Source: Planctomycetaceae bacterium (GTDB taxonomy: Bacteria; Planctomycetota; Planctomycetia; Pirellulales; JAEUIK01). Taken from it: a DNA stretch of 9,175 bases. Below are positions 1 through 5,771 of the stretch, one piece after another. The notes below the pieces were generated by a model. That model had not been told where the DNA came from and ran no database searches. It was given only the letters and a program-made list of their open reading frames with translations. A program made the position numbers and the translations under genes. The stretch spans positions 1 to 9,175 of the forward strand of contig WGDQ01000768.1 of the NCBI GenBank assembly GCA_015493185.1. The letters run 5' to 3'. Each line of letters starts with the position of its first letter. The first letter of the stretch is position 1.

Positions 1-704
1 ATGGTGCCTCGTTCGCCATTGTGATGGCCGTTACGAATCCTGACGCCCCGGCGCACGAACGGGCCAGCCAGATCATCGTGCCGCTTTCGACCCCGGGCTT
101 CAAATTCGTGCGCAACATTTCGATGGGTGGCCACGCCGGCGAAGACTACGCGAGCCACGCCGAGGTGGTTTACGAGAACTGTCGCGTCCCGCAAACCAAC
201 CGACTGGGGCCCGAGGGGGCCGGCTTCCTCATCGCACAACAACGCCTTGGCCCCGGACGCATTCATCACTGCATGCGCTGGATCGGTATTTGCGAGCGAT
301 CGTTTGAACTCATGTGCCAGCGCGCGGCGCATCGCGAGCTACAACCGGGCAAACCACTAGGCACTCGCCAGATTGTGCAATCCTGGATCGCCGAGAGCCG
401 CGCTGAGATCAATGCCGCGCGGCTGATGGTGCTGGAAGCCGCTTGGAAAATCGACAACGAAGGGCTCTACAATGCACGGCAGGAAATATCGTGCATCAAG
501 TTTTTCGTGGCCGGTGTGATGCTCAATGTGATCGATCGCGCCATTCAGGTGCATGGGGCGCTGGGGCTAACCGACGATACGCCGTTGGCAACGTTCCTGC
601 ACAATGAACGCGGGGCCCGCATCTACGATGGCCCGGACGAAGTGCATAAGATGGTGGTGGCCCGACGCGAGCTGAAACAGTTTGGCATTCAGGTAACTCC
701 CTGA
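1..704 (+). CDS. Acyl-CoA dehydrogenase, ACAD10/11 type (C-terminal part, 5' truncated)
   Basis: The reading frame is open from the window edge (first full codon at 3) to TGA at 702-704, giving 233 visible residues. The GTG at 21 and ATG at 24 are internal, because the residues before them (GASFAIVMAVTNPDAP) continue the family's middle beta-domain. Recognisable parts are the IIVP...TPGF strand, the VPxxN/GxGF segment, the helix with LGPGRIHHCMRW, the VHGALGLTDDTPLA segment and the C-terminal RIYDGPDEVHKMVVARRE motif. In that last motif the Asp of YDGP (codon 627-629) sits where the catalytic Glu of medium-chain dehydrogenases (YEGT) lies; an acidic residue there fits an active FAD enzyme. 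The family oxidises acyl-CoA, and the ACAD11/LvaC subgroup also handles 4-phosphoacyl-CoA. The kinase gene downstream supports that subgroup. The missing part should hold the N-terminal alpha domain. Confidence 0.95.
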   Translation, partial: GASFAIVMAVTNPDAPAHERASQIIVPLSTPGFKFVRNISMGGHAGEDYASHAEVVYENCRVPQTNRLGPEGAGFLIAQQRLGPGRIHHCMRWIGICERSFELMCQRAAHRELQPGKPLGTRQIVQSWIAESRAEINAARLMVLEAAWKIDNEGLYNARQEISCIKFFVAGVMLNVIDRAIQVHGALGLTDDTPLATFLHNERGARIYDGPDEVHKMVVARRELKQFGIQVTP

Positions 705-795
705 AAAACGACCGCCCCCGATCGCATGTCGCGGCGTGCCGCACAACCATGTGCATCGACCTGGCGACCGCCGTTGCGATCGCTGGTGCTTTGGC

Positions 796-818
796 GAGCC
801 GCGGCGCCTCGCGGTTTT
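796..818 (+). terminator. Possible weak terminator or attenuator between dehydrogenase and kinase
   Basis: CCGCG (799-803) can pair with CGCGG (810-814) across a 6-nt loop, directly followed by TTTT (815-818). A longer T7 run follows at 836-842, just before the kinase ribosome-binding site. The stem is only 5 bp (G-U/A-U extension possible) and the first T-run is short, so it may be chance in GC-rich DNA. If real, it would lower kinase expression relative to the dehydrogenase. Confidence 0.25.
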
Positions 819-849
819 ACGGCACTCGGGCCCTGTTTTTTTGATGAGC

Positions 850-854
850 GAGGA
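850..854 (+). promoter_or_regulatory. Shine-Dalgarno site deciding the kinase start
   Basis: GAGGA at 850-854 lies 9 nt before GTG 864. The upstream in-frame ATG (726) has no such site and would add 46 residues that do not resemble the family. Confidence 0.6.
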
Positions 855-863
855 ATCAGCACG

Positions 864-1931
864 GTGACAACGTTTCTCGATGCAACCCGACCGGTTCGCA
901 AGGGGGAAGAACTCGACCTGGAAAAGCTGGAACCCTACTTGCGGGCCCGTTTTCCCGAGGCCGAGGGCCCGCTGGTCGTCGAGCAGTTTCCCTCGGGGCA
1001 CTCGAACCTGACGTATCTTGTCCGGCTGGGCGATCGCCAGATGGTGCTGCGTCGGCCTCCGTTCGGCAGCAAGGTGAAGTCGGCGCACGACATGGGACGC
1101 GAATATCGCGTGCTTTCCAAACTGCACGCGGCTTATCCCCCTGCGCCCGAGCCGCTTTTCCATTGCGACGACCTTTCAGTAATCGGCGCGCCGTTTTACG
1201 CCATGCACCGCATTCAAGGTGTGATTCTTCGCAAAGATCCGCCGCCGGGTCTGGAGATTTCGCCCGAAACGGCCCGGCAAATGGGACTGGCCTTCATCGA
1301 AAACCTGGCCACGCTGCACGGCCTCGACTACGAGGCCATCGGACTGGGCGACTTGGGTCGCCCCAAGGGCTACGTGGAACGTCAGGTGAACGGCTGGATC
1401 AAACGCTACCACGGTTCGCAAACCGACGACATTCCCGAGGTCGACAGCGTGGCCCGTTGGCTCGTGCAGCACATGCCGCCTGAAAGCGGCGCGGCGCTGA
1501 TCCACAACGACTACAAATTCGACAACGTGGTGCTCGATCCGGACGACCTGACGCACATCATCGGCGTGCTCGACTGGGAGATGTCGACCATCGGCGATCC
1601 GCTGATGGATTTGGGCACAACGATCGGCTACTGGATCAACACCGACGATCCGGACGATTTGCAGCTCATTCGTTGGGGCCCCACAACGCTGCCCGGGGCG
1701 CTAACGCGCGAAGAGCTTGTAGCCCACTATGGCCGTGTCAGCGGCCGCGACATTTCAGACATCACGTACTACTACGTCTACGCCCTGTTCAAAACAGCGG
1801 TGATCGCGCAGCAGATCTATTACCGCTATAAGCAGGGCCTCACGCAGGACGAGCGGTTCGCCTTTTTCATCGAGGCCACCAAAATCATGATGCGGGCCGC
1901 CCATCGTTCCACGCAATCGGGCAACATTTGA
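864..1931 (+). CDS. APH-family acyl-CoA-type kinase (ACAD10/11 kinase domain-like, LvaA-like)
   Basis: A 355-residue phosphotransferase of the aminoglycoside/choline kinase fold, starting at GTG 864 behind GAGGA. The nucleotide-binding loop is near residues 42-48 (FPSGHSN), followed by the VLRRPP strand. The catalytic loop is HNDYKFDN (214-221), with Asp216 as the likely base and Asn221 a metal ligand. The metal-binding DWE (237-239) lies in VLDWEMSTIGDPLMDLG. These patterns match the N-terminal kinase part of ACAD10/ACAD11 and Pseudomonas LvaA far better than antibiotic-resistance kinases. LvaA phosphorylates 4-hydroxyvaleryl-CoA, and the partner dehydrogenase LvaC removes phosphate to give the enoyl-CoA. 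Lying 159 nt downstream of the dehydrogenase on the same strand, it is likely the second step-partner in the same cytoplasmic pathway. The exact substrate is inferred; resistance to aminoglycosides is unlikely. Confidence 0.93.
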   Translation: MTTFLDATRPVRKGEELDLEKLEPYLRARFPEAEGPLVVEQFPSGHSNLTYLVRLGDRQMVLRRPPFGSKVKSAHDMGREYRVLSKLHAAYPPAPEPLFHCDDLSVIGAPFYAMHRIQGVILRKDPPPGLEISPETARQMGLAFIENLATLHGLDYEAIGLGDLGRPKGYVERQVNGWIKRYHGSQTDDIPEVDSVARWLVQHMPPESGAALIHNDYKFDNVVLDPDDLTHIIGVLDWEMSTIGDPLMDLGTTIGYWINTDDPDDLQLIRWGPTTLPGALTREELVAHYGRVSGRDISDITYYYVYALFKTAVIAQQIYYRYKQGLTQDERFAFFIEATKIMMRAAHRSTQSGNI

Positions 1932-2064
1932 GAAGGTGCCTTCTGACGAGAAATCGCTGCTGCTTTCTCCCTTGCCGGGCCGCTGCGCTATGCGGCACGC
2001 GCGAACGTGAACAAGCGGGCACCGACTGGCCAAACGGGGGCCGCCGACCGGCCGCTTAATTCTG

Positions 2065-2081
2065 CCGCCCCGGTGGGGCGG
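2065..2081. terminator. Hairpin between convergent genes, possible bidirectional terminator
   Basis: A perfect 7-bp inverted repeat, CCGCCCC (2065-2071) and GGGGCGG (2075-2081), with a 3-nt loop. It lies between the convergent ends of the kinase (1931) and the DUF218 gene (2183). No T-run follows on either strand, so it is not a classical intrinsic terminator. Its placement is the main support. The rest of 1932-2182 shows no gene. Confidence 0.4.
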
Positions 2082-2182
2082 TCGATCATGTGTCGCTCCG
2101 GCGATTTTCCTTCCGAGCCAGCGGCGAGACCGAACGCATAGGGCGTGCCGTGTCGGCCGTTCCAATCCGCGGTGCCGGCGTT

Positions 2183-2944
2183 TCAGATTTTGCCGCTGAG
2201 CCGATACCAGATGATGCCGAGCCACTCGTGCGCGGCAATGGCCGTTTGCGCGGCGCCGCGGGGCGTGGGCACAAAGTATTGAAGCGGTTGTCGTATCTCG
2301 CGGGTGCGAAAGCGGCACGGAGCGGGCGTTGCCTGAAACCCTTGCGCCTCGAAACACGCCAGCGCACGCGGCATGTGCGAGGCATGTGTGGTGATCAAAA
2401 CATGCCGAATGCCTCGCTTTTCGAGTATGCGGCGACATTGCCGGGCATTTTCGTAGGTGCTGCGCGACGAATCTTCGAGCACCACATGCGCGGGATCGAC
2501 CCCCAGCGCGAGCAGCAGATCGCGCATGACCGACGCCTCGCTCACACCGAGTGCCGCAAACGGTCCGGGGCCGCCTGAAACCACAATCGGGCGGGGGCGC
2601 TGCTGATACTGAGCGAACGCAGCGAGCGTGCGACAGACCGTTTCGGGCGTGGGCATCGCACCGCGGCGATCCAACTTGTTGGGAATCAGTCCGCCGCCGA
2701 GCACCACAATCGCCTCGGCAGCCCGCGCGTCGTCGGGGTTGGTGTTTTCCACCTGCTTTTCGAGCGTCGTCAGTGCCAGCCAACCGAACCCCGAGGTCGA
2801 CGACACGACCAACAACCCGCCGGTCACGATCGCCGCCCGACGGGCCACAACGCGGCGGCTCTTCCGGCCTAGCCATGCCAAGGCTATCGTCGCCATGAGC
2901 AACAACGAAAAGGGTTGCAGCACATCCAAAAGCGCTTCGTACAT
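2183..2944 (-). CDS. Membrane-anchored DUF218/YdcF-like protein
   Basis: 253 residues from ATG at 2944 (MYEALLDV). The frame is open further upstream, but that extension covers the repeat-containing intergenic DNA and lacks family features. A weak purine stretch (AAGAAC) precedes the ATG. Two hydrophobic segments, about residues 5-26 and 38-60, are separated by an Arg/Lys-rich link, so the domain probably sits outside the cytoplasmic membrane as in SanA/ElyC. The DUF218 domain follows: AIVVLGGG (78-85), PIVVSGGPG (119-127), EDSSRSTYENA (157-167) and VLITTHASHMPRA (182-194), then a GF end. All core family motifs are intact. DUF218 members are linked to envelope and peptidoglycan precursor physiology, but the reaction is unsettled, so no substrate is assigned. 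It is convergent with the kinase and divergent from the exported protein at 3250. Confidence 0.92.
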   Translation of the reverse strand: MYEALLDVLQPFSLLLMATIALAWLGRKSRRVVARRAAIVTGGLLVVSSTSGFGWLALTTLEKQVENTNPDDARAAEAIVVLGGGLIPNKLDRRGAMPTPETVCRTLAAFAQYQQRPRPIVVSGGPGPFAALGVSEASVMRDLLLALGVDPAHVVLEDSSRSTYENARQCRRILEKRGIRHVLITTHASHMPRALACFEAQGFQATPAPCRFRTREIRQPLQYFVPTPRGAAQTAIAAHEWLGIIWYRLSGKI

Positions 2945-3012
2945 TGTCGTTCTTATACGTCGTTTGCGAACGCCGCTTGCCGGGCAGCCATAAGGCGGTA
3001 GCCGCAGCGACC

Positions 3013-3055
3013 GGGGACAGCACAAATCCGGGGCTTGGGGGGCAGGCACAAATTC
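3013..3055. repeat. Imperfect short direct repeat
   Basis: GGGGACAGCACAAATCC (3013-3029) recurs as GGGGGCAGGCACAAATTC (3038-3055), one repeat every 25 nt. The two copies differ by two substitutions and one inserted base. The GGGGACAG-GCACA wording resembles intergenic repeat remnants that I associate with planctomycete genomes, but I cannot confirm this. It could equally be an operator-like double site. Confidence 0.45.
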
Positions 3056-3071
3056 AGGAACGTTTTTTTGC

Positions 3072-3101
3072 TTGCCAGACGCGCGAAAACCCAAGTATGC
3101 T
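3072..3101 (+). promoter_or_regulatory. Possible sigma70-type promoter
   Basis: TTGCCA (3072-3077) and TATGCT (3096-3101) are separated by 18 nt. They match the -35 and -10 consensus in five of six and four of six positions. A T7 run lies just upstream. It would give a leader of about 140 nt before ATG 3250. Chance occurrence is quite possible. Confidence 0.28.
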
Positions 3102-3238
3102 CACGATCGTAAAGCGTCGCCGACCGGCAAACAACAATGCATCGTGCCTTCGCGATGCCGGCCCGAGCGGCGGGGTGCGGTGGCTGATCGTTTTTTCCTC
3201 CTCTTTTTGTCCTTCTCTGGTTTTTTCCTATCTGATGC

Positions 3239-3243
3239 GGAGA
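3239..3243 (+). promoter_or_regulatory. Shine-Dalgarno site deciding the start of the exported protein
   Basis: GGAGA at 3239-3243 is 6 nt before ATG 3250. The alternative ATG at 3235 is preceded only by pyrimidines and has no ribosome-binding site. Confidence 0.6.
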
Positions 3244-3249
3244 ACCGTC

Positions 3250-4074
3250 ATGTGTCGTCGCATTTTTCTGACCGTTGTTCTGGTGGGTCTGCCAATGTTT
3301 CAGCAACCAGCGGCCGGCCAATTGGCCCGATTGCCGCAAACCGGCACGCGTGCCGATGCGCTACGCCAGTGGGCCATGCGGCTGCTTAGTCAGGGCGAAA
3401 CCACTTGGGGGCAAGCCGCGCTGTACCAGCTTGCTGCCCGCAACGGTGGCAAGGCAGACATCGCAAACGACGTGCAAGCCGAGCCGCCCGAAGCGGCGGA
3501 ATCGCAGGAGAAATCGACGTTCTTTCTCGATGCGGCCAAGGCGATGGGCATCTCCGCAACGTTGAGCAAAGAGCTGCAACGGCTTCTAGCCGAACACCGA
3601 GCGGTGATGCGGCAGCTTCGGCAGGACGCACGTCTTGCACGTCGCGAGCTGGCGCTTGTGGTTGACGAATACCGTGTACGCATCGAGCGGGCAGCGGAAG
3701 GCGCAGCCGCTAATAATGGCGATGAGGTATCTCATCTCAGCGCTCTGTTATCGAATCTGGAAACAGAACAACAAGAAGCTCAACGCGACATGGGCAACGC
3801 ATTCCATACCGCGGTGGAAGAGGAAGCTCACGTTGTCTCTGTAGCGGCTGAGTTACAAGGCTTGCACAACATGTTCGAAGCGGCCTCGGCGTTGCCTCAT
3901 GCGGAAAAGAAAAGCGAGCTTCAGAAGTCCTTGCGTGGCTTGCTAGACCATCAACACCTTGAAAAAAGGATCTCTGGAATAACCGGCGCACTCTATCAAG
4001 CACAATCGCTGTGCGGATTTTTCATCGATCGCGTGTACGTTCTCGCAGAACAGTGGCGCCGCAAGCTCGATTGA
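3250..4074 (+). CDS. Exported alpha-helical/coiled-coil protein of unknown function
   Basis: 274 residues from ATG 3250. I do not recognise the family. The N-terminus is a typical Sec signal peptide: MCRR, hydrophobic core IFLTVVLVGLPMF, then QQPAAG with likely cleavage near residue 23. The mature part looks almost all helical. After a short helical segment (about 33-65) and an acidic linker (about 75-90), a long charged helix runs from about 104 to 152 (KELQRLLAEHRAVMRQLRQ, with many Arg/Glu), and another from about 160 to 205 (LSNLETEQQEAQRDM). Heptad-like Leu spacing suggests coiled coils. There are only two Cys (residue 2 and one near the C-terminus), no catalytic motif and no haem site. 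The second half looks less GC-rich than its neighbours. It appears monocistronic, divergent from the DUF218 gene and convergent with the SGNH gene. It may be a periplasmic structural or scaffold protein; a lineage-restricted orphan is the safest description. Confidence 0.72.
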   Translation: MCRRIFLTVVLVGLPMFQQPAAGQLARLPQTGTRADALRQWAMRLLSQGETTWGQAALYQLAARNGGKADIANDVQAEPPEAAESQEKSTFFLDAAKAMGISATLSKELQRLLAEHRAVMRQLRQDARLARRELALVVDEYRVRIERAAEGAAANNGDEVSHLSALLSNLETEQQEAQRDMGNAFHTAVEEEAHVVSVAAELQGLHNMFEAASALPHAEKKSELQKSLRGLLDHQHLEKRISGITGALYQAQSLCGFFIDRVYVLAEQWRRKLD

Positions 4075-4088
4075 CGCGCCAGCTTGCG
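4060..4088 (+). terminator. Inverted repeat spanning the stop codon
   Basis: CGCAAGCT (4060-4067) pairs perfectly with AGCTTGCG (4081-4088), 8 bp with a 13-nt loop that contains the TGA stop (4072-4074). No U-run follows, so termination would not be classical. It may instead protect the 3' end or be a chance palindrome. Confidence 0.35.
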
Positions 4089-4178
4089 TGCGTCGATTCG
4101 GCACATGGTCCGCCAATCCCCGGTACGGCGAGGGAGTCGGCGCGGGCAAACGGTTTATGACGTGAGCACTGGCGAAAG

Positions 4179-4224
4179 AAAAAAGGGGCTCGGCCGACGA
4201 TGCTGAGACGATGCAGTTCGCCCC
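4179..4224 (-). terminator. Possible terminator for the SGNH gene
   Basis: Read on the - strand, GGGGC (4224-4220) can pair with GCCCC (4189-4185) across about 30 nt, followed at once by TTTTTT (4184-4179). It lies about 80 nt beyond the SGNH stop codon. The loop is long and the stem short, but the T6 tail is in the right place. The remainder of 4075-4303 shows no gene. Confidence 0.33.
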
Positions 4225-4303
4225 GAACGACCACTGCCCTTTGATGGGGCGCATGCGCACCGGTGGCACGGCGCCTTGCGGTGCAGGCATTGCATTGTAG
4301 CCG

Positions 4304-5620
4304 TCAGTCGGTCGTGCCGGATTGCGATGGCGAAAGATGCTCCCGCATCCATTCGGCCACCAGGTCGGCCATGGCACGGCAGCCATCTTCGTTCAGGTGG
4401 TAGTCGTCGTAGAAGTAGGCTTCCATACCACTGAGCGGCAATGCGGCGTCGATCCAGTCGGCTTGTATCTCATCGCAGGTGGTTTCCAACGCCTCGTTGT
4501 AGCGGTCGATGATCGTGCGTAGATTGGCCGCAGTCAGGTAATCCCACTTGCGCGGATACGGATCGACCCGCGCGATACAAAGCCGCTTCTCGGCATCGGG
4601 CGAAAGGTAATCGTCCCATAAGACGGGTTGCGTGGCGAACACAACGCGCACGCCGGCTGCACGTGCGGCCTCGTGAATGGCCCGAATGCGGCGTTGGTAG
4701 CCGTCGATCGCCACGTCCCAGGTCGGTTCGCCCTCGGGCCAGGGGGGAATCGGAAAACCGCGACGATGAATACCCAGCAGTTTTTCGCCTGTTGTGTCCC
4801 ACACAATGCCGTGTTGCAACTTGCCGTTCCAAAAGTCGCGCAGCAGTAGCACCATGCCCGAGCGATACCAGAGCGGTGGTGGCTGTTCGCCATCGTCCAA
4901 ACGGAGCAAGTAGCGCATCAGGTCGTTCACCCCCACAAGCAGCAGCAGGCAATCGCACTCGCGGGGCAAGCGGCCGCTGCGGATCCATCGTAGGTGGTGC
5001 CCCGTGGCCAGATCGCCGTGGCCGGCATTGCCTACCCAGTAGCGGGTCCCCTCGCCGCTGTTGAGTTGCTGCTGAAGACGCGCGGGCCAGGTTTCCGTAT
5101 CGTCGAGATATAAGCACTCGGTCGTGCTACCACCGATGGCGAGAATCCGGTAGGTGTCGTCGTCTTCGGGCAGCTCGTCGCCACGGATGCCGAGCGCGTT
5201 GTACGTGGTGCGCGTGTCTTCGCCCGAGACCTTATACATTTCGAACGGATCGGGCTTGAAGTGGTAAACCACACCGGGCGAGCGACGATGAAACGCCGGC
5301 AGACGGAAGACGTATCGCAAGCCGGCTTCGGCGATGCCCCACCCGAGCACGCAGCCCAACACGATCAAGGCAATCTGGGAGCCGCGGAACACCAGCGCAC
5401 GCCGCAACGGACCAATCGCCAGCGCCACAAGCACCACGACCGCCACCATCAACGCCGCGGCCATGGCCGCCTGCACAATCATGGGGCTGTCAGCCTGCCA
5501 GCCCCGACGGAAGGCCAACCATGTGTCGGCAACAGCCGCTATGGGCACGGCCAGCAGCGCCGCGGGGCCGATCCATGGTTTGGAAGTCGATCGAGGTGCC
5601 GTACTGGATGCGTCGGACAT
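4304..5620 (-). CDS. SGNH/GDSL hydrolase-like protein with three N-terminal membrane segments
   Basis: 438 residues from ATG 5620 (MSDASST), preceded by CGGAG 11 nt upstream; the TTG-initiated extension to 5671 adds 17 residues without support. Membrane segments are at about 17-37, 47-70 and 82-105. The rest should be outside the cytoplasmic membrane. SGNH blocks are all present: block I AIGGSTTE (Ser165 nucleophile), block II GNAGHGD (197-203), block III VGVND (229-233, Asn232 oxyanion) and block V DDYHLN with Asp405 and His408 (DxxH). The segment TTYNALGIRGDE (138-149) before block I is typical of membrane-linked SGNH proteins near surface-polysaccharide genes. The family hydrolyses or transfers esters, often O-acetyl groups; the substrate here is unknown. 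It lies 151 nt downstream of the copper-oxygenase pair on the same strand, so it could be a distal operon member or have its own promoter. Confidence 0.92.
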   Translation of the reverse strand: MSDASSTAPRSTSKPWIGPAALLAVPIAAVADTWLAFRRGWQADSPMIVQAAMAAALMVAVVVLVALAIGPLRRALVFRGSQIALIVLGCVLGWGIAEAGLRYVFRLPAFHRRSPGVVYHFKPDPFEMYKVSGEDTRTTYNALGIRGDELPEDDDTYRILAIGGSTTECLYLDDTETWPARLQQQLNSGEGTRYWVGNAGHGDLATGHHLRWIRSGRLPRECDCLLLLVGVNDLMRYLLRLDDGEQPPPLWYRSGMVLLLRDFWNGKLQHGIVWDTTGEKLLGIHRRGFPIPPWPEGEPTWDVAIDGYQRRIRAIHEAARAAGVRVVFATQPVLWDDYLSPDAEKRLCIARVDPYPRKWDYLTAANLRTIIDRYNEALETTCDEIQADWIDAALPLSGMEAYFYDDYHLNEDGCRAMADLVAEWMREHLSPSQSGTTD

Positions 5621-5631
5621 CGTATGAAAAA

Positions 5632-5635
5632 CTCC
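5632..5635 (-). promoter_or_regulatory. Shine-Dalgarno-like site for the SGNH gene
   Basis: On the - strand GGAG (5635-5632) precedes ATG 5620 with an 11-nt spacer. The spacer is a little long, but this is the only purine-rich site near a sensible start. Confidence 0.4.
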
Positions 5636-5771
5636 GAAACGCTGGAAACAAAGTGATGTGATGAAAACCAACGAAAAGCAAAGCGAACGTTGCCAGCCAA
5701 CACAACCCAGTCTACGCGCATCGCGCGGTCGATGGCACGATGTGTTCGTAAGAGAAGCTCGACGGTCGTGC

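Larger units (their letters stand above)
2945..3249. other. Divergent intergenic region (305 nt), no gene seen
   Basis: This stretch separates the DUF218 gene (leftward) and the exported helical protein (rightward). The + frame is open through it, in frame with the downstream gene from 2944, but the translation has mixed composition with no domain. The downstream gene has its own ribosome-binding site and signal peptide, so the open frame looks accidental. It holds an imperfect direct repeat (3013-3055), a T7 run (3063-3069), a weak promoter-like pair (3072-3101) and a pyrimidine tract (3191-3232). Promoters for both flanking genes should lie here. Confidence 0.7.

Noticed and set aside
726..863. 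46-residue N-terminal extension of the kinase from ATG 726
   Set aside because: No ribosome-binding site, composition unlike a kinase N-terminus, and GTG 864 has a good GAGGA and gives the usual family length.
864..1931. Aminoglycoside resistance gene
   Set aside because: The fold family is shared, but the detailed motifs and the dehydrogenase neighbour fit the ACAD10/11-LvaA type kinase.
1755..3023. Long minus-strand open frame (422 codons) across the kinase 3' end and the DUF218 gene
   Set aside because: It is a different frame over two well-supported genes, its translation is rich in Arg/Ala/Gly/Cys/His with no domain, and long accidental frames are expected in GC-rich DNA.
2944..3249. 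102-residue N-terminal extension of the exported protein
   Set aside because: It would bury the signal peptide, overlaps the divergent promoter region and the repeat, and lacks a ribosome-binding site; ATG 3250 is far better placed.
5621..5771. Small hydrophobic minus-strand frame and a CGCGC-ATC-GCGCG hairpin (5715-5727) between the SGNH and copper-oxygenase genes
   Set aside because: The small frame mostly overlaps the SGNH N-terminus out of frame without a ribosome-binding site; the 5-bp GC hairpin has no T-run and is expected by chance at this base composition.
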